Assembly: GCF_015751785.1 (NCBI RefSeq) | Contig: NZ_JADOTY010000001.1 | Location: forward strand, 806,001-870,000 | Source of the DNA: Micromonospora vinacea | GTDB taxonomy: Bacteria > Actinomycetota > Actinomycetes > Mycobacteriales > Micromonosporaceae | Direction of reading: 5' to 3' | DNA: 64,000 nt | Part shown: one piece after another, positions 43,365 through 50,644 of the stretch | How the letters are laid out: each line of letters begins with the position of its first letter | Position numbering within the stretch: the stretch's first letter is position 1 | Notes under the pieces: model-generated | Seen by the model: only the letters and a program-made list of their open reading frames with translations | Told to the model about the DNA's origin: nothing | The model's database searches: none | Translations under genes and position numbers: made by a program

Positions 43365-44318
43365 TCAGGCGGTGTGGTCGATGACGACCTTGCCGAAGGC
43401 GTCGCCGGAGTGCAGTCGGGCGAAGGCGTCCTCGACCCGGCTGAACGGGACGACGCTGTCCACCACCGGGCGCACCTCGTTGTCGGAGCAGAACGCCAGC
43501 AGCTCGTACAGCTCGCCGGGGGTGCCCATCGAGGTACCCAGGATCTCCAGCTGCATCGCGAAGACCCGGCGCAGGTTGACCGACGGCTCGTGCCCGGCGG
43601 TAGCGCCGGAGACCACGATCCGGGCCATCGGCGCGGCCGACTTCAGCGAGTGGTCGAAGGTGGCCGCGCCGACCGTCTCGATCACCACGTCGACCCGTTC
43701 CGGCAGCCGGGCACCGGGCTCCACCGCGATGGCGCCGAGGGCCGAGATCCGGTCCCGCTTGACGGCGTCGCGGCTGGTCGCGTACACCCGCTTGCCCATC
43801 GCGACGGCAAGCGCGACGGCCGCGGTGGCCACGCCACCGCCCGCGCCCTGCACCAGCACGCTGTCGGCGTCCGCGACGCGGCCCTTGGTGGTCAGCATCC
43901 GCCACGCGGTCAGCCAGGCCGTGGGCAGGCACGCCGCGTCGGTCGCCGCCATGCCGTCGGGCAGCGGGATCAGGTTCGATCGGGGTACGGCCACCCGCTC
44001 GGCGAGCGTCCCGGAGAAGTGCTCGGAGAGGATGGAAACCCCGCGCGGGTCATTCGGCGTGACGACCACCGGGTACACGACCACCGGGCGCCCCTCCGGG
44101 TCCAGCCCCACCGCGTCGCAGCCGAGGATCATCGGCAGCTGGGCCTCGGTGAGACCCACCCCGCGCAGTGACCAGAGGTCGTGGTGGTTGAGCGAGGTGG
44201 CCCGCAACTGCACGGTCACCCAGTCGTCGGCCGGAGGGGTCGGCTCGGGCCGCTCGCCGACGGTGAGCGCGGCGAGCGGGTCGGCGTCGTCGAAACGGGA
44301 GGCAAAGGCAGCACGCAT
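43365..44318 (-). CDS. Zinc-independent alcohol dehydrogenase/quinone oxidoreductase-like protein (MDR superfamily)
   Basis: A 317-residue medium-chain reductase. Seen: TSLNHHDLWSLRG, LGCDAVGLDPEG (typical of the quinone oxidoreductase branch), SNLIPLPDGMAATDAACLPTAWLTAWRML, the nucleotide-binding VLVQGAGGGVATAAVALA, and a C-terminal VVPFSRVEDAFARLHSGDAFGKVVI. The zinc ligands of true alcohol dehydrogenases are absent. The ATG at 44318 is chosen because TACCGT lies 7 nt upstream (leaderless type) and the family N-terminus MRAAF begins there. The substrate is unknown. Confidence 0.9.
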   Translation of the reverse strand: MRAAFASRFDDADPLAALTVGERPEPTPPADDWVTVQLRATSLNHHDLWSLRGVGLTEAQLPMILGCDAVGLDPEGRPVVVYPVVVTPNDPRGVSILSEHFSGTLAERVAVPRSNLIPLPDGMAATDAACLPTAWLTAWRMLTTKGRVADADSVLVQGAGGGVATAAVALAVAMGKRVYATSRDAVKRDRISALGAIAVEPGARLPERVDVVIETVGAATFDHSLKSAAPMARIVVSGATAGHEPSVNLRRVFAMQLEILGTSMGTPGELYELLAFCSDNEVRPVVDSVVPFSRVEDAFARLHSGDAFGKVVIDHTA

Positions 44319-44325
44319 GATCGGC

Positions 44326-44346
44326 ACGGTAACAAGCTGAGCGCTC
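44326..44346 (-). promoter_or_regulatory. Leaderless promoter with GAGCGCTC palindrome
   Basis: TACCGT (44331-44326) stands 7 nt before the MDR gene. The 8-bp palindrome GAGCGCTC (44339-44346), in the context AACGAGCGCTCAG, lies in the -10/-35 spacer where a TetR-type repressor often binds; no regulator gene is adjacent. Confidence 0.4.
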
Positions 44347-44361
44347 GTTAAGAAGCCGTGC

Positions 44362-44460
44362 CGCACAGGCCGGCGGCTCATGCTGCGCCGGAGCGCCCCC
44401 GGCCCATGCGGCGCACAGGCCGGCGGCGCATGCTGCGCCGGAGCGCCCCCGGCCCGTGCG
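44362..44460. repeat. Near-perfect tandem repeat of a 50-bp hairpin unit
   Basis: Units at 44362-44411 and 44412-44460 differ at only two positions. Each contains CCGGCG and CGCCGG around a GCATG- or TCATG-containing loop. The repeat lies just downstream of the malic enzyme stop and may act as a double terminator. Confidence 0.85.
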
Positions 44461-44464
44461 TGCG

Positions 44465-45643
44465 CTAGCGGCGGGCGACGCCGTCGCGGCGGGCGGCTTC
44501 GGCGACCGCCTCGGCCACGGCCGGCGCGACACGCGGGTCGAGCGGGGACGGGACGATCGCGTCGGCGGTCAGGGAATCCGCCACCACCCCGGCGATGGCG
44601 TCCGCGGCGGCGACCTTCATCGCCTCGGTGATCCGGGTGGCACCGGCGTCCAGCGCGCCACGGAACACCCCGGGGAAGGCCAGCACGTTGTTGATCTGGT
44701 TGGGGTAGTCGCTGCGGCCGGTGGCGACGACCGCGACGTGCCGGGCGGCCACCTCGGGGTGCACCTCGGGGGTCGGGTTCGCCAGCGCGAACACGATTCC
44801 GCCGGGCGCCATCCCGGCCACCGCCGACTCGGGGATCTGCCCGCCGGAGACCCCGACCAGCACGTCCGCGTCGCGCAGCGCCTCGGTGATGTCGCCGTGC
44901 CGGCCGTCGGCGTTGGTGCTCGCCGCCAGCTCGGCCTTGGTGCCGGTCAGCTCGGTGCGGTGCCGGCCGATGATCCCCTTGGAGTCGCAGACCACCACCT
45001 GGTCGGGGTTGACGCCCCCGGCGATCAGCATCTTCGTCACGGCCACGCCGGCCGCGCCCGCGCCGCTCACCGCCACCCGCAGGTCACCGAGCTTGCGGTC
45101 GAGCAACGTCGCGGCGTTTCGCAGCGCGGCGAGCACCACGATGGCGGTGCCGTGCTGGTCGTCGTGGAAGACCGGGATGTCCAGCGCCTCGTCGAGCCGA
45201 CGCTCGATCTCGAAGCAGCGCGGCGCGCTGATGTCCTCCAGGTTGATCCCACCGAACGAGGGGGCCAGCGCCCGCACCACCGCGACGATCTCGTCCACGT
45301 CCTGGGTGTCCAGGCACACCGGCACCGCGTCCACCCCGGCGAACTGCTTGAACAGCACCGCCTTGCCCTCCATCACCGGCAGCGCGGCCCGGGGGCCGAT
45401 GTTGCCCAGCCCGAGCACCGCCGAGCCGTCGGTGACCACCGCGACCGTGTGCGACACCCAGGTGTAGTCGTCCACCAGGGCGGGGTCGGCGGCGATCGCC
45501 TCACACACCCGGGCCACCCCCGGGGTGTACGCCAGGGAGAGGTCTTCCCGGCTGGTGAGTGGCACTGTCGAGGTGACGGCCATCTTGCCGCCCCGGTGCA
45601 GTAGGAAGACGGGATCAGCGGGGTCCACGGTGGACGAAGGCAT
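44465..45643 (-). CDS. NAD(P)-dependent malic enzyme
   Basis: A 392-residue enzyme converting malate to pyruvate and CO2. Seen: [57 protein letters not shown] and [16 protein letters not shown] (metal-binding Asp and substrate site). The nucleotide fold is [17 protein letters not shown], followed by [12 protein letters not shown] and [18 protein letters not shown]. It is the short bacterial form without a phosphotransacetylase tail. GGAG lies 9 nt before the ATG at 45643. The Gly-Ala pattern does not settle NAD versus NADP. Confidence 0.95.
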   Translation of the reverse strand: MPSSTVDPADPVFLLHRGGKMAVTSTVPLTSREDLSLAYTPGVARVCEAIAADPALVDDYTWVSHTVAVVTDGSAVLGLGNIGPRAALPVMEGKAVLFKQFAGVDAVPVCLDTQDVDEIVAVVRALAPSFGGINLEDISAPRCFEIERRLDEALDIPVFHDDQHGTAIVVLAALRNAATLLDRKLGDLRVAVSGAGAAGVAVTKMLIAGGVNPDQVVVCDSKGIIGRHRTELTGTKAELAASTNADGRHGDITEALRDADVLVGVSGGQIPESAVAGMAPGGIVFALANPTPEVHPEVAARHVAVVATGRSDYPNQINNVLAFPGVFRGALDAGATRITEAMKVAAADAIAGVVADSLTADAIVPSPLDPRVAPAVAEAVAEAARRDGVARR

Positions 45644-45788
45644 GGTGGTGACTCCAGGATCTGTCGAGCAGATGTGAGGCGGCCTGCCCCGCCGCGAGGT
45701 GGGCGGCGAGCGGTGGCACGCGGTGCGGGGGGTCACCCGGGCACTTTCCGAGCATAGTGTCGGCACCACCCCTCGGATGTGAGCAGGG

Positions 45789-46139
45789 TCATAACTGACG
45801 ACGAGGCATCCGTCCGGGGCGCGGCCAGTAGCGGGCCACCACCCGCCCGCGTACGTCGGCCACCCCGTACGCCCGGGAGTCGTCGGTGATCAGGTCGTTG
45901 TCGCCACGCAGCCACCAGCCGCCGTCCTGCGGCCGGACCGCACGCTTCACCACCAGCAGATCGGGCCGGGTCCGGAAGACCGCGACCACCACGTCGCCGG
46001 CTCGGATCGGGCGGCCACCGGGGCGCACCAGCACCGCGTCGCCGTGCCGCAGCGTCGGGGCCATGGACGGGCCCGTGACCAGAACGGCGGCCAGTGGCCT
46101 CCGCAACCGGGGCACCTCAGCCGGGTGATCGGCGGCCAC
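45789..46139 (-). CDS. sodX: Signal-peptidase-like protease, Ni-SOD maturation (SodX-type)
   Basis: A 116-residue S26-family protease without the usual membrane anchor. Seen: VTGPSMAPTLRHGD with the catalytic Ser, VLVRPGGRPIRAGDVV, PDLLVVKRAVRP with the general-base Lys, and WWLRGDNDLITDDSRAYG. It lies divergently next to sodN, and such proteases remove the propeptide of Ni-SOD so that His1 can bind nickel. The GTG at 46139 is chosen because GGAGG stands 8 nt upstream; in-frame GTG codons at 46148 and 46154 fall on or next to that ribosome binding site. Confidence 0.88.
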   Translation of the reverse strand: MAADHPAEVPRLRRPLAAVLVTGPSMAPTLRHGDAVLVRPGGRPIRAGDVVVAVFRTRPDLLVVKRAVRPQDGGWWLRGDNDLITDDSRAYGVADVRGRVVARYWPRPGRMPRRQL

Positions 46140-46223
46140 TGGTTTCACCTCCACCCGGTTCGGGGAGCATTCCCAGGAGTAATGTCGCCTTTGATCATCG
46201 CAAACTTCCCATGGAGGATCCTG

Positions 46224-46628
46224 ATGCGACTTCCGCGCATCCTTGCGCCCCGCGTCACCGCGAGCGCTCACTGCGACCTGCCGTGCGGTGTCTACGACCC
46301 GGCTCAGGCCCGGATCGAGGCCGAGTCGGTCAAAATGATCTGCGAGAAGTACCAGTCGAACACCGACCCGGAGTTCCGCACCCGGGCCGTCATCATCAAG
46401 GAGCAGCGCGCCGAGCTGGTCAAGCACCACCTCTGGGTGCTCTGGACCGACTACTTCAAGCCGCCGCACTTCGAGAAGTACCCGAACCTGCACAGCCTGT
46501 TCAACGAGGCCACCAAGCTCGCCGGCGCCGGTGGCGTCAAGGGCAGCCTCGACCCGGCCACCGCCGACAAGCTGCTCGCGAAGATCGACGAGATCTCGAA
46601 GATCTTCTGGGAGACCAAGAAGGCGTGA
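46224..46628 (+). CDS. sodN: Nickel superoxide dismutase precursor
   Basis: A 134-residue precursor of the hexameric Ni-SOD that dismutates superoxide in the cytosol. The nickel hook HCDLPCGVYDPAQARIEAE is complete, with His1, Cys2 and Cys6 of the mature enzyme. The 15-residue propeptide MRLPRILAPRVTASA ends right before His and should be cut by SodX, encoded divergently 84 bp away. The rest (KYQSNTDPEFRTRAVIIKEQ, WVLWTDYFKPPHFEKYP) is the four-helix bundle. GGAGGA precedes the ATG. Known regulation by Nur/nickel in Streptomyces concerns the iron SOD; nothing specific is visible here. Confidence 0.97.
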   Translation: MRLPRILAPRVTASAHCDLPCGVYDPAQARIEAESVKMICEKYQSNTDPEFRTRAVIIKEQRAELVKHHLWVLWTDYFKPPHFEKYPNLHSLFNEATKLAGAGGVKGSLDPATADKLLAKIDEISKIFWETKKA

Positions 46629-47200
46629 CCTCACCGGTCATCCCGACGATCCGGCCGGCACGTCCCGAGGACGTGCCGGCCGTCGTCGCCATGGTGCACG
46701 AGCTGGCCGAGTACGAACGTGCCCCCGAGCAGTGCCATCTCACCGCCGAGCAGCTGACCTCGGCTCTGTTCGCGACCGCTCCAGGTCGCGGCGTGGCGTC
46801 AGACGCGCCGAGCTGGAGCGGTCGGACGACTGCTCCAGCGCTCTTCGGTCATGTCGCGGTGGACGAGCACGACGAGCCGGTCGGCTTCGCGCTGTGGTTC
46901 CTCAACTTCTCCACCTGGGCCGGCGTGCACGGCATCTACCTGGAGGACCTGTACGTCCGGCCGGCCGGCCGGGGCACCGGTGCCGGTCGACTGCTGCTCG
47001 CCACGCTGGCCGACATCTGCGTACGACGCGGCTACCGGCGGCTGGAGTGGAGCATGATCGACTGGAACCCGGCCGCCGGCTTCTACGCCTCGATCGGGGC
47101 CGAGCAGCTGAGCGAATGGGTTTCCTATCGGCTCAGCGGCGACGCGCTCCGCGAGTTGGCCGACCACGCCACCACCGCCGGCACGCGTCCGGGCGACTGA
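46625..47200 (+). CDS. GNAT N-acetyltransferase with an in-frame 18-residue insertion
   Basis: A 191-residue acetyltransferase of the diamine/spermidine acetyltransferase-like branch. Seen: IRPARPEDVPAVVAMVHELA, GFALWFLNFSTWAGVHGIYL, EDLYVRPAGRGTGAGRLLL (acetyl-CoA loop) and WNPAAGFYASIGA. Residues about 54-71 (GRGVASDAPSWSGRTTAP) are an addition relative to the family pattern, where the segment before ALFGHV directly follows the alpha helix. They correspond to the palindromic 54-nt insertion at 46773-46838. The GTG start overlaps the sodN stop by GTGA, so it is expressed with Ni-SOD. Confidence 0.9.
   Translation: MTSPVIPTIRPARPEDVPAVVAMVHELAEYERAPEQCHLTAEQLTSALFATAPGRGVASDAPSWSGRTTAPALFGHVAVDEHDEPVGFALWFLNFSTWAGVHGIYLEDLYVRPAGRGTGAGRLLLATLADICVRRGYRRLEWSMIDWNPAAGFYASIGAEQLSEWVSYRLSGDALRELADHATTAGTRPGD
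46773..46838. repeat. Palindromic 54-bp in-frame insertion within the GNAT gene
   Basis: CGACCGCTCCAG (46773-46784) is repeated directly as CGACTGCTCCAG (46827-46838), 54 bp later, and pairs perfectly as an inverted repeat with CTGGAGCGGTCG (46813-46824). The direct repeat looks like a target duplication and 54 bp keeps the reading frame. Confidence 0.75.
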
Positions 47201-47232
47201 CCGGGTAGAGTCCCCGACCGGGGGGATGAGGC

Positions 47233-47640
47233 GTGACTCAACTGACTGGCCAGCCAGCGACCGACGACGACGTGGTGCACCTCACGGTGCCCGCCGACGG
47301 CGGTTACCTCGGCGTGCTTCGTACCGCCACCGCCGGTCTCGCGGCCCGGTTGCAGTTCGCGCTCGACGAGATCGAGGATCTGCGGATCGCTGTCGACGAG
47401 GCGTGCGCCATGCTGCTCGCCATCGCCACCCGCGACGCCGAGTTGGAGTGCCGCTTCGCTGTCACCGAGGACGCGCTGACCGTCGAGGTGACAGTGCCGA
47501 CAGTGCGCGGCGCCACCCTGCCCGGCGAGTCGTCGTTCGCCTGGAAGGTGCTCACCGCGCTGACCACCTCGGCGTCCGCCACGTCCGCCGACGGTCGGGC
47601 CACGATCGCGCTGCTCACCCGCCGCTCCGGCGGCTACTGA
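47233..47640 (+). CDS. Anti-sigma regulatory factor-like ATPase (RsbW/SpoIIAB type)
   Basis: A 135-residue protein of the GHKL ATPase fold. Seen: LRTATAGLAARLQFALDEIEDLRIAVDEACAMLL, where ALDEIEDLRIAVDEAC is the N-box helix of anti-sigma ATPases, followed by alternating strands. The G1/G2 boxes are weak (DALTVEV, AWKVLTALTT), as in many actinobacterial orphans. It would bind and hold a SigB/SigF-type sigma factor, but no sigma or anti-anti-sigma gene is adjacent. The GTG at 47233 has GGATGAGG upstream. A TAGAGT element at 47206-47211 may be the -10 box. Confidence 0.8.
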   Translation: MTQLTGQPATDDDVVHLTVPADGGYLGVLRTATAGLAARLQFALDEIEDLRIAVDEACAMLLAIATRDAELECRFAVTEDALTVEVTVPTVRGATLPGESSFAWKVLTALTTSASATSADGRATIALLTRRSGGY

Positions 47641-47662
47641 CCGACCCGACGCGCCGGCGCGG

Positions 47663-48052
47663 TCACTCGAAGCCGAGGGCGCGTGTCGTCGGAGGGCAGA
47701 TCAGCAGCCAGGCCACGCCCAGGCCGAGCGCCATCAGCGGCACGCCCAGCCAACCCAGCCCAGCCTGGATCATGAACCACCCGATCGGCAGCAGCATCAG
47801 CTGAAGCACGATCGCGGGAGCCCGTGCGCCCGCCTGACGGCGCAGCAGCGCGCGGCCCAGGGCCCAGAGCGCCACGGCCGCCCCGATGGCGAACACGGTC
47901 ACCAGCAACGCCGCCAGCAGGTCGGTACGGGTGGCCGTGAGGTCGGCCCAGACCAGCCAGACGGCGATCAGCCCGACGACGGCCGCCTCCGCCCACAGCA
48001 GCCGGACCGCCCAGCGGAGCGTGACGGGGATCGGGTCCGAGTCGATGGTCAC
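47663..48052 (-). CDS. Small four-helix membrane protein
   Basis: A 129-residue hydrophobic protein with four membrane segments: WAVRLLWAEAAVVGLIAVWL, LLAALLVTVFAIGAAVALWA, APAIVLQLMLLPIGWFMIQ and GVPLMALGLGVAWLLICP. It has a short cytosolic start and the C-terminus TTRALGFE. No family is recognised. The GTG at 48052 is chosen over one at 48061 because TATCGT lies 7 nt before it and overlaps the other candidate. It is divergent from the diacylglycerol kinase-like gene, whose leaderless promoter lies 18 bp away. Confidence 0.78.
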   Translation of the reverse strand: MTIDSDPIPVTLRWAVRLLWAEAAVVGLIAVWLVWADLTATRTDLLAALLVTVFAIGAAVALWALGRALLRRQAGARAPAIVLQLMLLPIGWFMIQAGLGWLGVPLMALGLGVAWLLICPPTTRALGFE

Positions 48053-48059
48053 GCGCGCC

Positions 48060-48065
48060 ACGATA
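48060..48065 (-). promoter_or_regulatory. -10 box of a leaderless promoter
   Basis: TATCGT on the minus strand, 7 nt before the GTG of the four-helix membrane protein. Confidence 0.45.
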
Positions 48066-48082
48066 CCCGGGCTGCCGGAAGG

Positions 48083-48088
48083 TACAGT
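48083..48088 (+). promoter_or_regulatory. -10 box of a leaderless promoter
   Basis: TACAGT, 7 nt before the ATG of the diacylglycerol kinase-like gene. Confidence 0.5.
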
Positions 48089-48095
48089 GCCGCCC

Positions 48096-49046
48096 ATGCG
48101 GGCCGTCCTGGTGGTCAATCCGAAGGCCACCACCACCAGCGAACGCAGCCGGGACGTGCTTGTCCGGGCGCTGCGCAGCGAAGTCGATCTCAGCGTGCGC
48201 TACACCCGTCGGCGCGGGCACGCCGTGGCGCTGGCCCGGGAGGCAGCCGCGGAGGGGGTCGACCTGGTCGTCACACTGGGTGGCGATGGCACTGTGAACG
48301 AGGTGGTGAACGGCCTGATGACGGCCGAACCGCCGACTCGCGCCGGCGATGCCCCGATGGCCGAGCGACTGCCCGCGCTGGCGACCGTCCCCGGTGGCTC
48401 GACGAACGTGTTCGCCCGCGCGGTGGGTCTGCCCCGGGAGTGGCCGGAGGCGACCAGCATGATCCTGGAAGGGCTGCGGCTGGGCCGAAGCCGGACGGTG
48501 GGGCTGGGCCTCGCCGACGACCGCTACTTCACCTTCTGCGCCGGGTTCGGCCTGGACGCGGCGGTGATCCACCGGGTGGAGCAGGCCCGGCGGAAGGGGC
48601 GGGTGTCCACGCCGTCGCTCTACCTGCGTTCGATCATGAACCAGTACTTCCTCGCCTCGGACCGGCGGCACCCGGCGATCGTCCTGGAGCGTCCGGGCGA
48701 GCCGGCGGAGGCCGAGCTGGCCACCGTCATCATCCAGAACACGGCGCCCTGGACGTACCTGGGCGACCGTGAGGTCAACCCGAACCCGGCGGCGTCGTTC
48801 GATCTCGGGCTTGATGTGCTGGCGTTGCGTCAGCTCCGGGTGGCTAGCACAACACGGACAGTGACGCAGTTCCTGTCCCGGCAACCGAATCCGCGCGGTC
48901 GGCAGGTGTTACGACTCCATGACACGGCGGAGTTCACGCTGGTCTCCAGCCGTCCGCAGGCGTTCCAGCTGGACGGGGACTATCTCGGCGAGCGGGAGAA
49001 AGTCAGATTCACCTCCGTTCCCGCCGCACTGAGAGTAATCTGCTAG
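48096..49046 (+). CDS. Diacylglycerol/lipid kinase family protein
   Basis: A 316-residue kinase of the DagK/sphingosine-kinase family. Seen: MRAVLVVNPKATTTSERSRD, DLVVTLGGDGTVNEVVNGL (nucleotide-binding GGDGT), LATVPGGSTNVFARAVGLP, GFGLDAAVIHRVEQARRKG, and a C-terminal beta-rich lid ending RPQAFQLDGDYLGE. It would phosphorylate diacylglycerol or a related lipid at the inner membrane face. The ATG at 48096 follows a TACAGT box by 7 nt and no ribosome binding site is present, so a leaderless mRNA is likely. A long intergenic region with the whiB1 promoter follows. Confidence 0.92.
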   Translation: MRAVLVVNPKATTTSERSRDVLVRALRSEVDLSVRYTRRRGHAVALAREAAAEGVDLVVTLGGDGTVNEVVNGLMTAEPPTRAGDAPMAERLPALATVPGGSTNVFARAVGLPREWPEATSMILEGLRLGRSRTVGLGLADDRYFTFCAGFGLDAAVIHRVEQARRKGRVSTPSLYLRSIMNQYFLASDRRHPAIVLERPGEPAEAELATVIIQNTAPWTYLGDREVNPNPAASFDLGLDVLALRQLRVASTTRTVTQFLSRQPNPRGRQVLRLHDTAEFTLVSSRPQAFQLDGDYLGEREKVRFTSVPAALRVIC

Positions 49047-49495
49047 GTCTCGGGTACTGCCCTTGGTCGACACGGTGGCCACAACCGATCGACCTGGTCG
49101 CCGCCACACCGAGGGGCAGGTGCCGGAAATGTCAGCAATGTCACGCGGACTGTACTATATTGATCCTCGACTGTGGCACGGCGGGTAACCAGGAAAGCAC
49201 TGGAACCCGGACAAATGGGTTGTGGGCTTGCTCACCGCCCGGAGTTTTTCCGAGCGTCACCCTTGACATCGCGACTGTTCGTGAAAGTATTCACAAGCGG
49301 ACTTGAGTTACCGGGACATTGCCTGGATATGCTCGTCAGGTTGAGCTGTTCCAGCAGGTCCCCGGCGCTGAACGCCTGCTCACGCACTGCCGAATGGACG
49401 GACGCTAACTGTCACCATCGGCACTGCGGATGCATATAGGAAAAGCACGACATGCAATTGTTCGCCACCCATCCAGAATGAGGAGTGTTGCCGCC
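49047..49495 (+). other. 449-bp regulatory leader region of whiB1
   Basis: No gene is seen. The region is less GC-rich than its surroundings, for example TGTACTATATTGATCC near 49149. It contains TTGACA (49263-49268), a CRP-like palindrome (49280-49295), a possible promoter TTGAGT (49303-49308) with TATGCT 19 bp on (49328-49333), and then about 160 nt of untranslated leader before the ATG of whiB1. Long leaders are usual for whiB genes. Confidence 0.55.
49280..49295. promoter_or_regulatory. CRP-like binding site upstream of whiB1
   Basis: CGTGA-AAGTAT-TCACA matches the CRP consensus TGTGA-N6-TCACA at all but one fixed position. CRP control of whiB1 is established in Mycobacterium tuberculosis; the site here is a prediction by pattern. 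Confidence 0.6.
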
Positions 49496-49753
49496 ATGGA
49501 CTGGCGTCACCATAGTGTCTGCCGCGACGAGGACCCAGAGCTGTTCTTCCCGATCGGGACGTCTGGACCGGCTCTGCTGCAGGTCGAGCAGGCCAAGGCC
49601 GTCTGCAGGCGCTGCTCCGTGACCGACCAGTGCCTTCAGTGGGCACTCGAGTCTGGTCAGGACGCCGGCGTCTGGGGCGGAATGAGCGAGGAGGAGCGGC
49701 GTGCCGTCAAGCGGCGCGGCGGTCTCCGGGTGCTGCGCGCTCACTCCGCCTGA
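49496..49753 (+). CDS. whiB1: WhiB1/WblE-type iron-sulfur transcription factor
   Basis: An 85-residue Wbl protein. The four Cys of the 4Fe-4S cluster are present: Cys9 (HHSVCRDED), then CRRCSVTDQC, giving Cys-x2-Cys-x5-Cys. GVWGG (the beta-turn) and a basic C-terminal tail EEERRAVKRRGG (DNA contact) follow. The sequence MDWRHHSVCRDEDPELFFP is that of the WhiB1/WblE subgroup, which binds the primary sigma factor and reacts with nitric oxide. GAGGAG lies about 10 nt before the ATG. A UUCG-type terminator follows. In mycobacteria whiB1 neighbours pdtaS; here the sulfate-reduction operon and other genes lie between them. Confidence 0.97.
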   Translation: MDWRHHSVCRDEDPELFFPIGTSGPALLQVEQAKAVCRRCSVTDQCLQWALESGQDAGVWGGMSEEERRAVKRRGGLRVLRAHSA

Positions 49754-49772
49754 TCCCCAACACACAGCTGTA

Positions 49773-49800
49773 CGCCCCGGTGGGTTCGCCCACCGGGGCG
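49773..49800 (+). terminator. Hairpin terminator after whiB1 with TTCG tetraloop
   Basis: Perfect 12-bp stem CGCCCCGGTGGG (49773-49784) with CCCACCGGGGCG (49789-49800), loop TTCG, then TTCTGCT. Confidence 0.85.
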
Positions 49801-49840
49801 TTCTGCTGTCCGGCACCGGATGACCCCGTGCCGGCACGGG

Positions 49841-50644
49841 TCAGCCCGTAGACGCCAGCACGGGCCGGTCGTCGACCCGACGCAGCACCAGCTCGACCAA
49901 CTCCGGTGCGTCGGTCAGCGGCGCGGCGACAGCCACCGCACCCGCCGCCCGGGCCGCCTCGGTCACCGCGTCGTGGAACAGCCCCGGCGCCAGGAAGTAC
50001 GCGGCCACCGCGACCCGGGGCGCGCCGGACACCCGTAGCCGCGACACCGCCACGCCGGCCGCCGGTGGAGCCGCCGAGGCGTACGCCACCCGGCAGGGCA
50101 CCCCGAACTCCACGCCGAGGGCGTCAGCCACCCGGCCCACCGAGCGGCGTGCCCTGGCGTCCCGGGTGCCCGCCGCGGCCAGCACCAACGCGTCGAAGCG
50201 GCCCGGACGCGTCTCACCCAGCCGACGGCACAGCCCGGCCAGCAGCCCGGGATCGGGCGTGTCGTCCGCCGGCCCGAGCACATCGGTCACCCGTACCGCC
50301 AGCGGCGGCCCGGACCGCGCCGCCGCGGCGACCGCCGCCGGAATGTCCACCCGATTGTGGTACGCGGCGGTCAGCAGCAGCGGCACCAGCACCGCCCGGC
50401 GGTGACCGGCCACGGCCAGGTCGCGCAGCACCTCGGTGGGCCCCGGCTCGGTGTGGTCCAGCCAGCTCGCCCACACCGGTGTGCCTGGCCGGGCCGCCGA
50501 CACCGCCCGAGCCAGCGCCCGGGTGGCATCGGCCGCCCGTGGGTCACGGCTGCCGTGCGCGACCAGCACCACCGGGTCCGCCCCGCCGGCCGCGCCGGGG
50601 CCGGTCAGGGTCGTCGCCGGGGAGGTCAGACGTGCAGCCCGCAC
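49841..50644 (-). CDS. cbiX: Sirohydrochlorin chelatase (CbiX/Che1-type)
   Basis: A 267-residue CbiX/SirB-family chelatase, which inserts Fe2+ (or Co2+) into sirohydrochlorin; next to sirA the product is likely siroheme for sulfite reductase. Two halves with the same fold are seen: VVLVAHGSRDPRAADATRALA and VLVPLLLTAAYHNRVDIPAA carry the metal-binding His residues (first half). The second half has ALVLAAAGTRDARARRSVG and VAAYFLAPGLFHDAV. The GTG at 50644 overlaps the end of cysH by 19 nt; starts further down would cut the first strand. It is the last gene of the sulfate-reduction operon, the same place che1 takes after cysH in Mycobacterium tuberculosis. Confidence 0.9.
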   Translation of the reverse strand: MRAARLTSPATTLTGPGAAGGADPVVLVAHGSRDPRAADATRALARAVSAARPGTPVWASWLDHTEPGPTEVLRDLAVAGHRRAVLVPLLLTAAYHNRVDIPAAVAAAARSGPPLAVRVTDVLGPADDTPDPGLLAGLCRRLGETRPGRFDALVLAAAGTRDARARRSVGRVADALGVEFGVPCRVAYASAAPPAAGVAVSRLRVSGAPRVAVAAYFLAPGLFHDAVTEAARAAGAVAVAAPLTDAPELVELVLRRVDDRPVLASTG

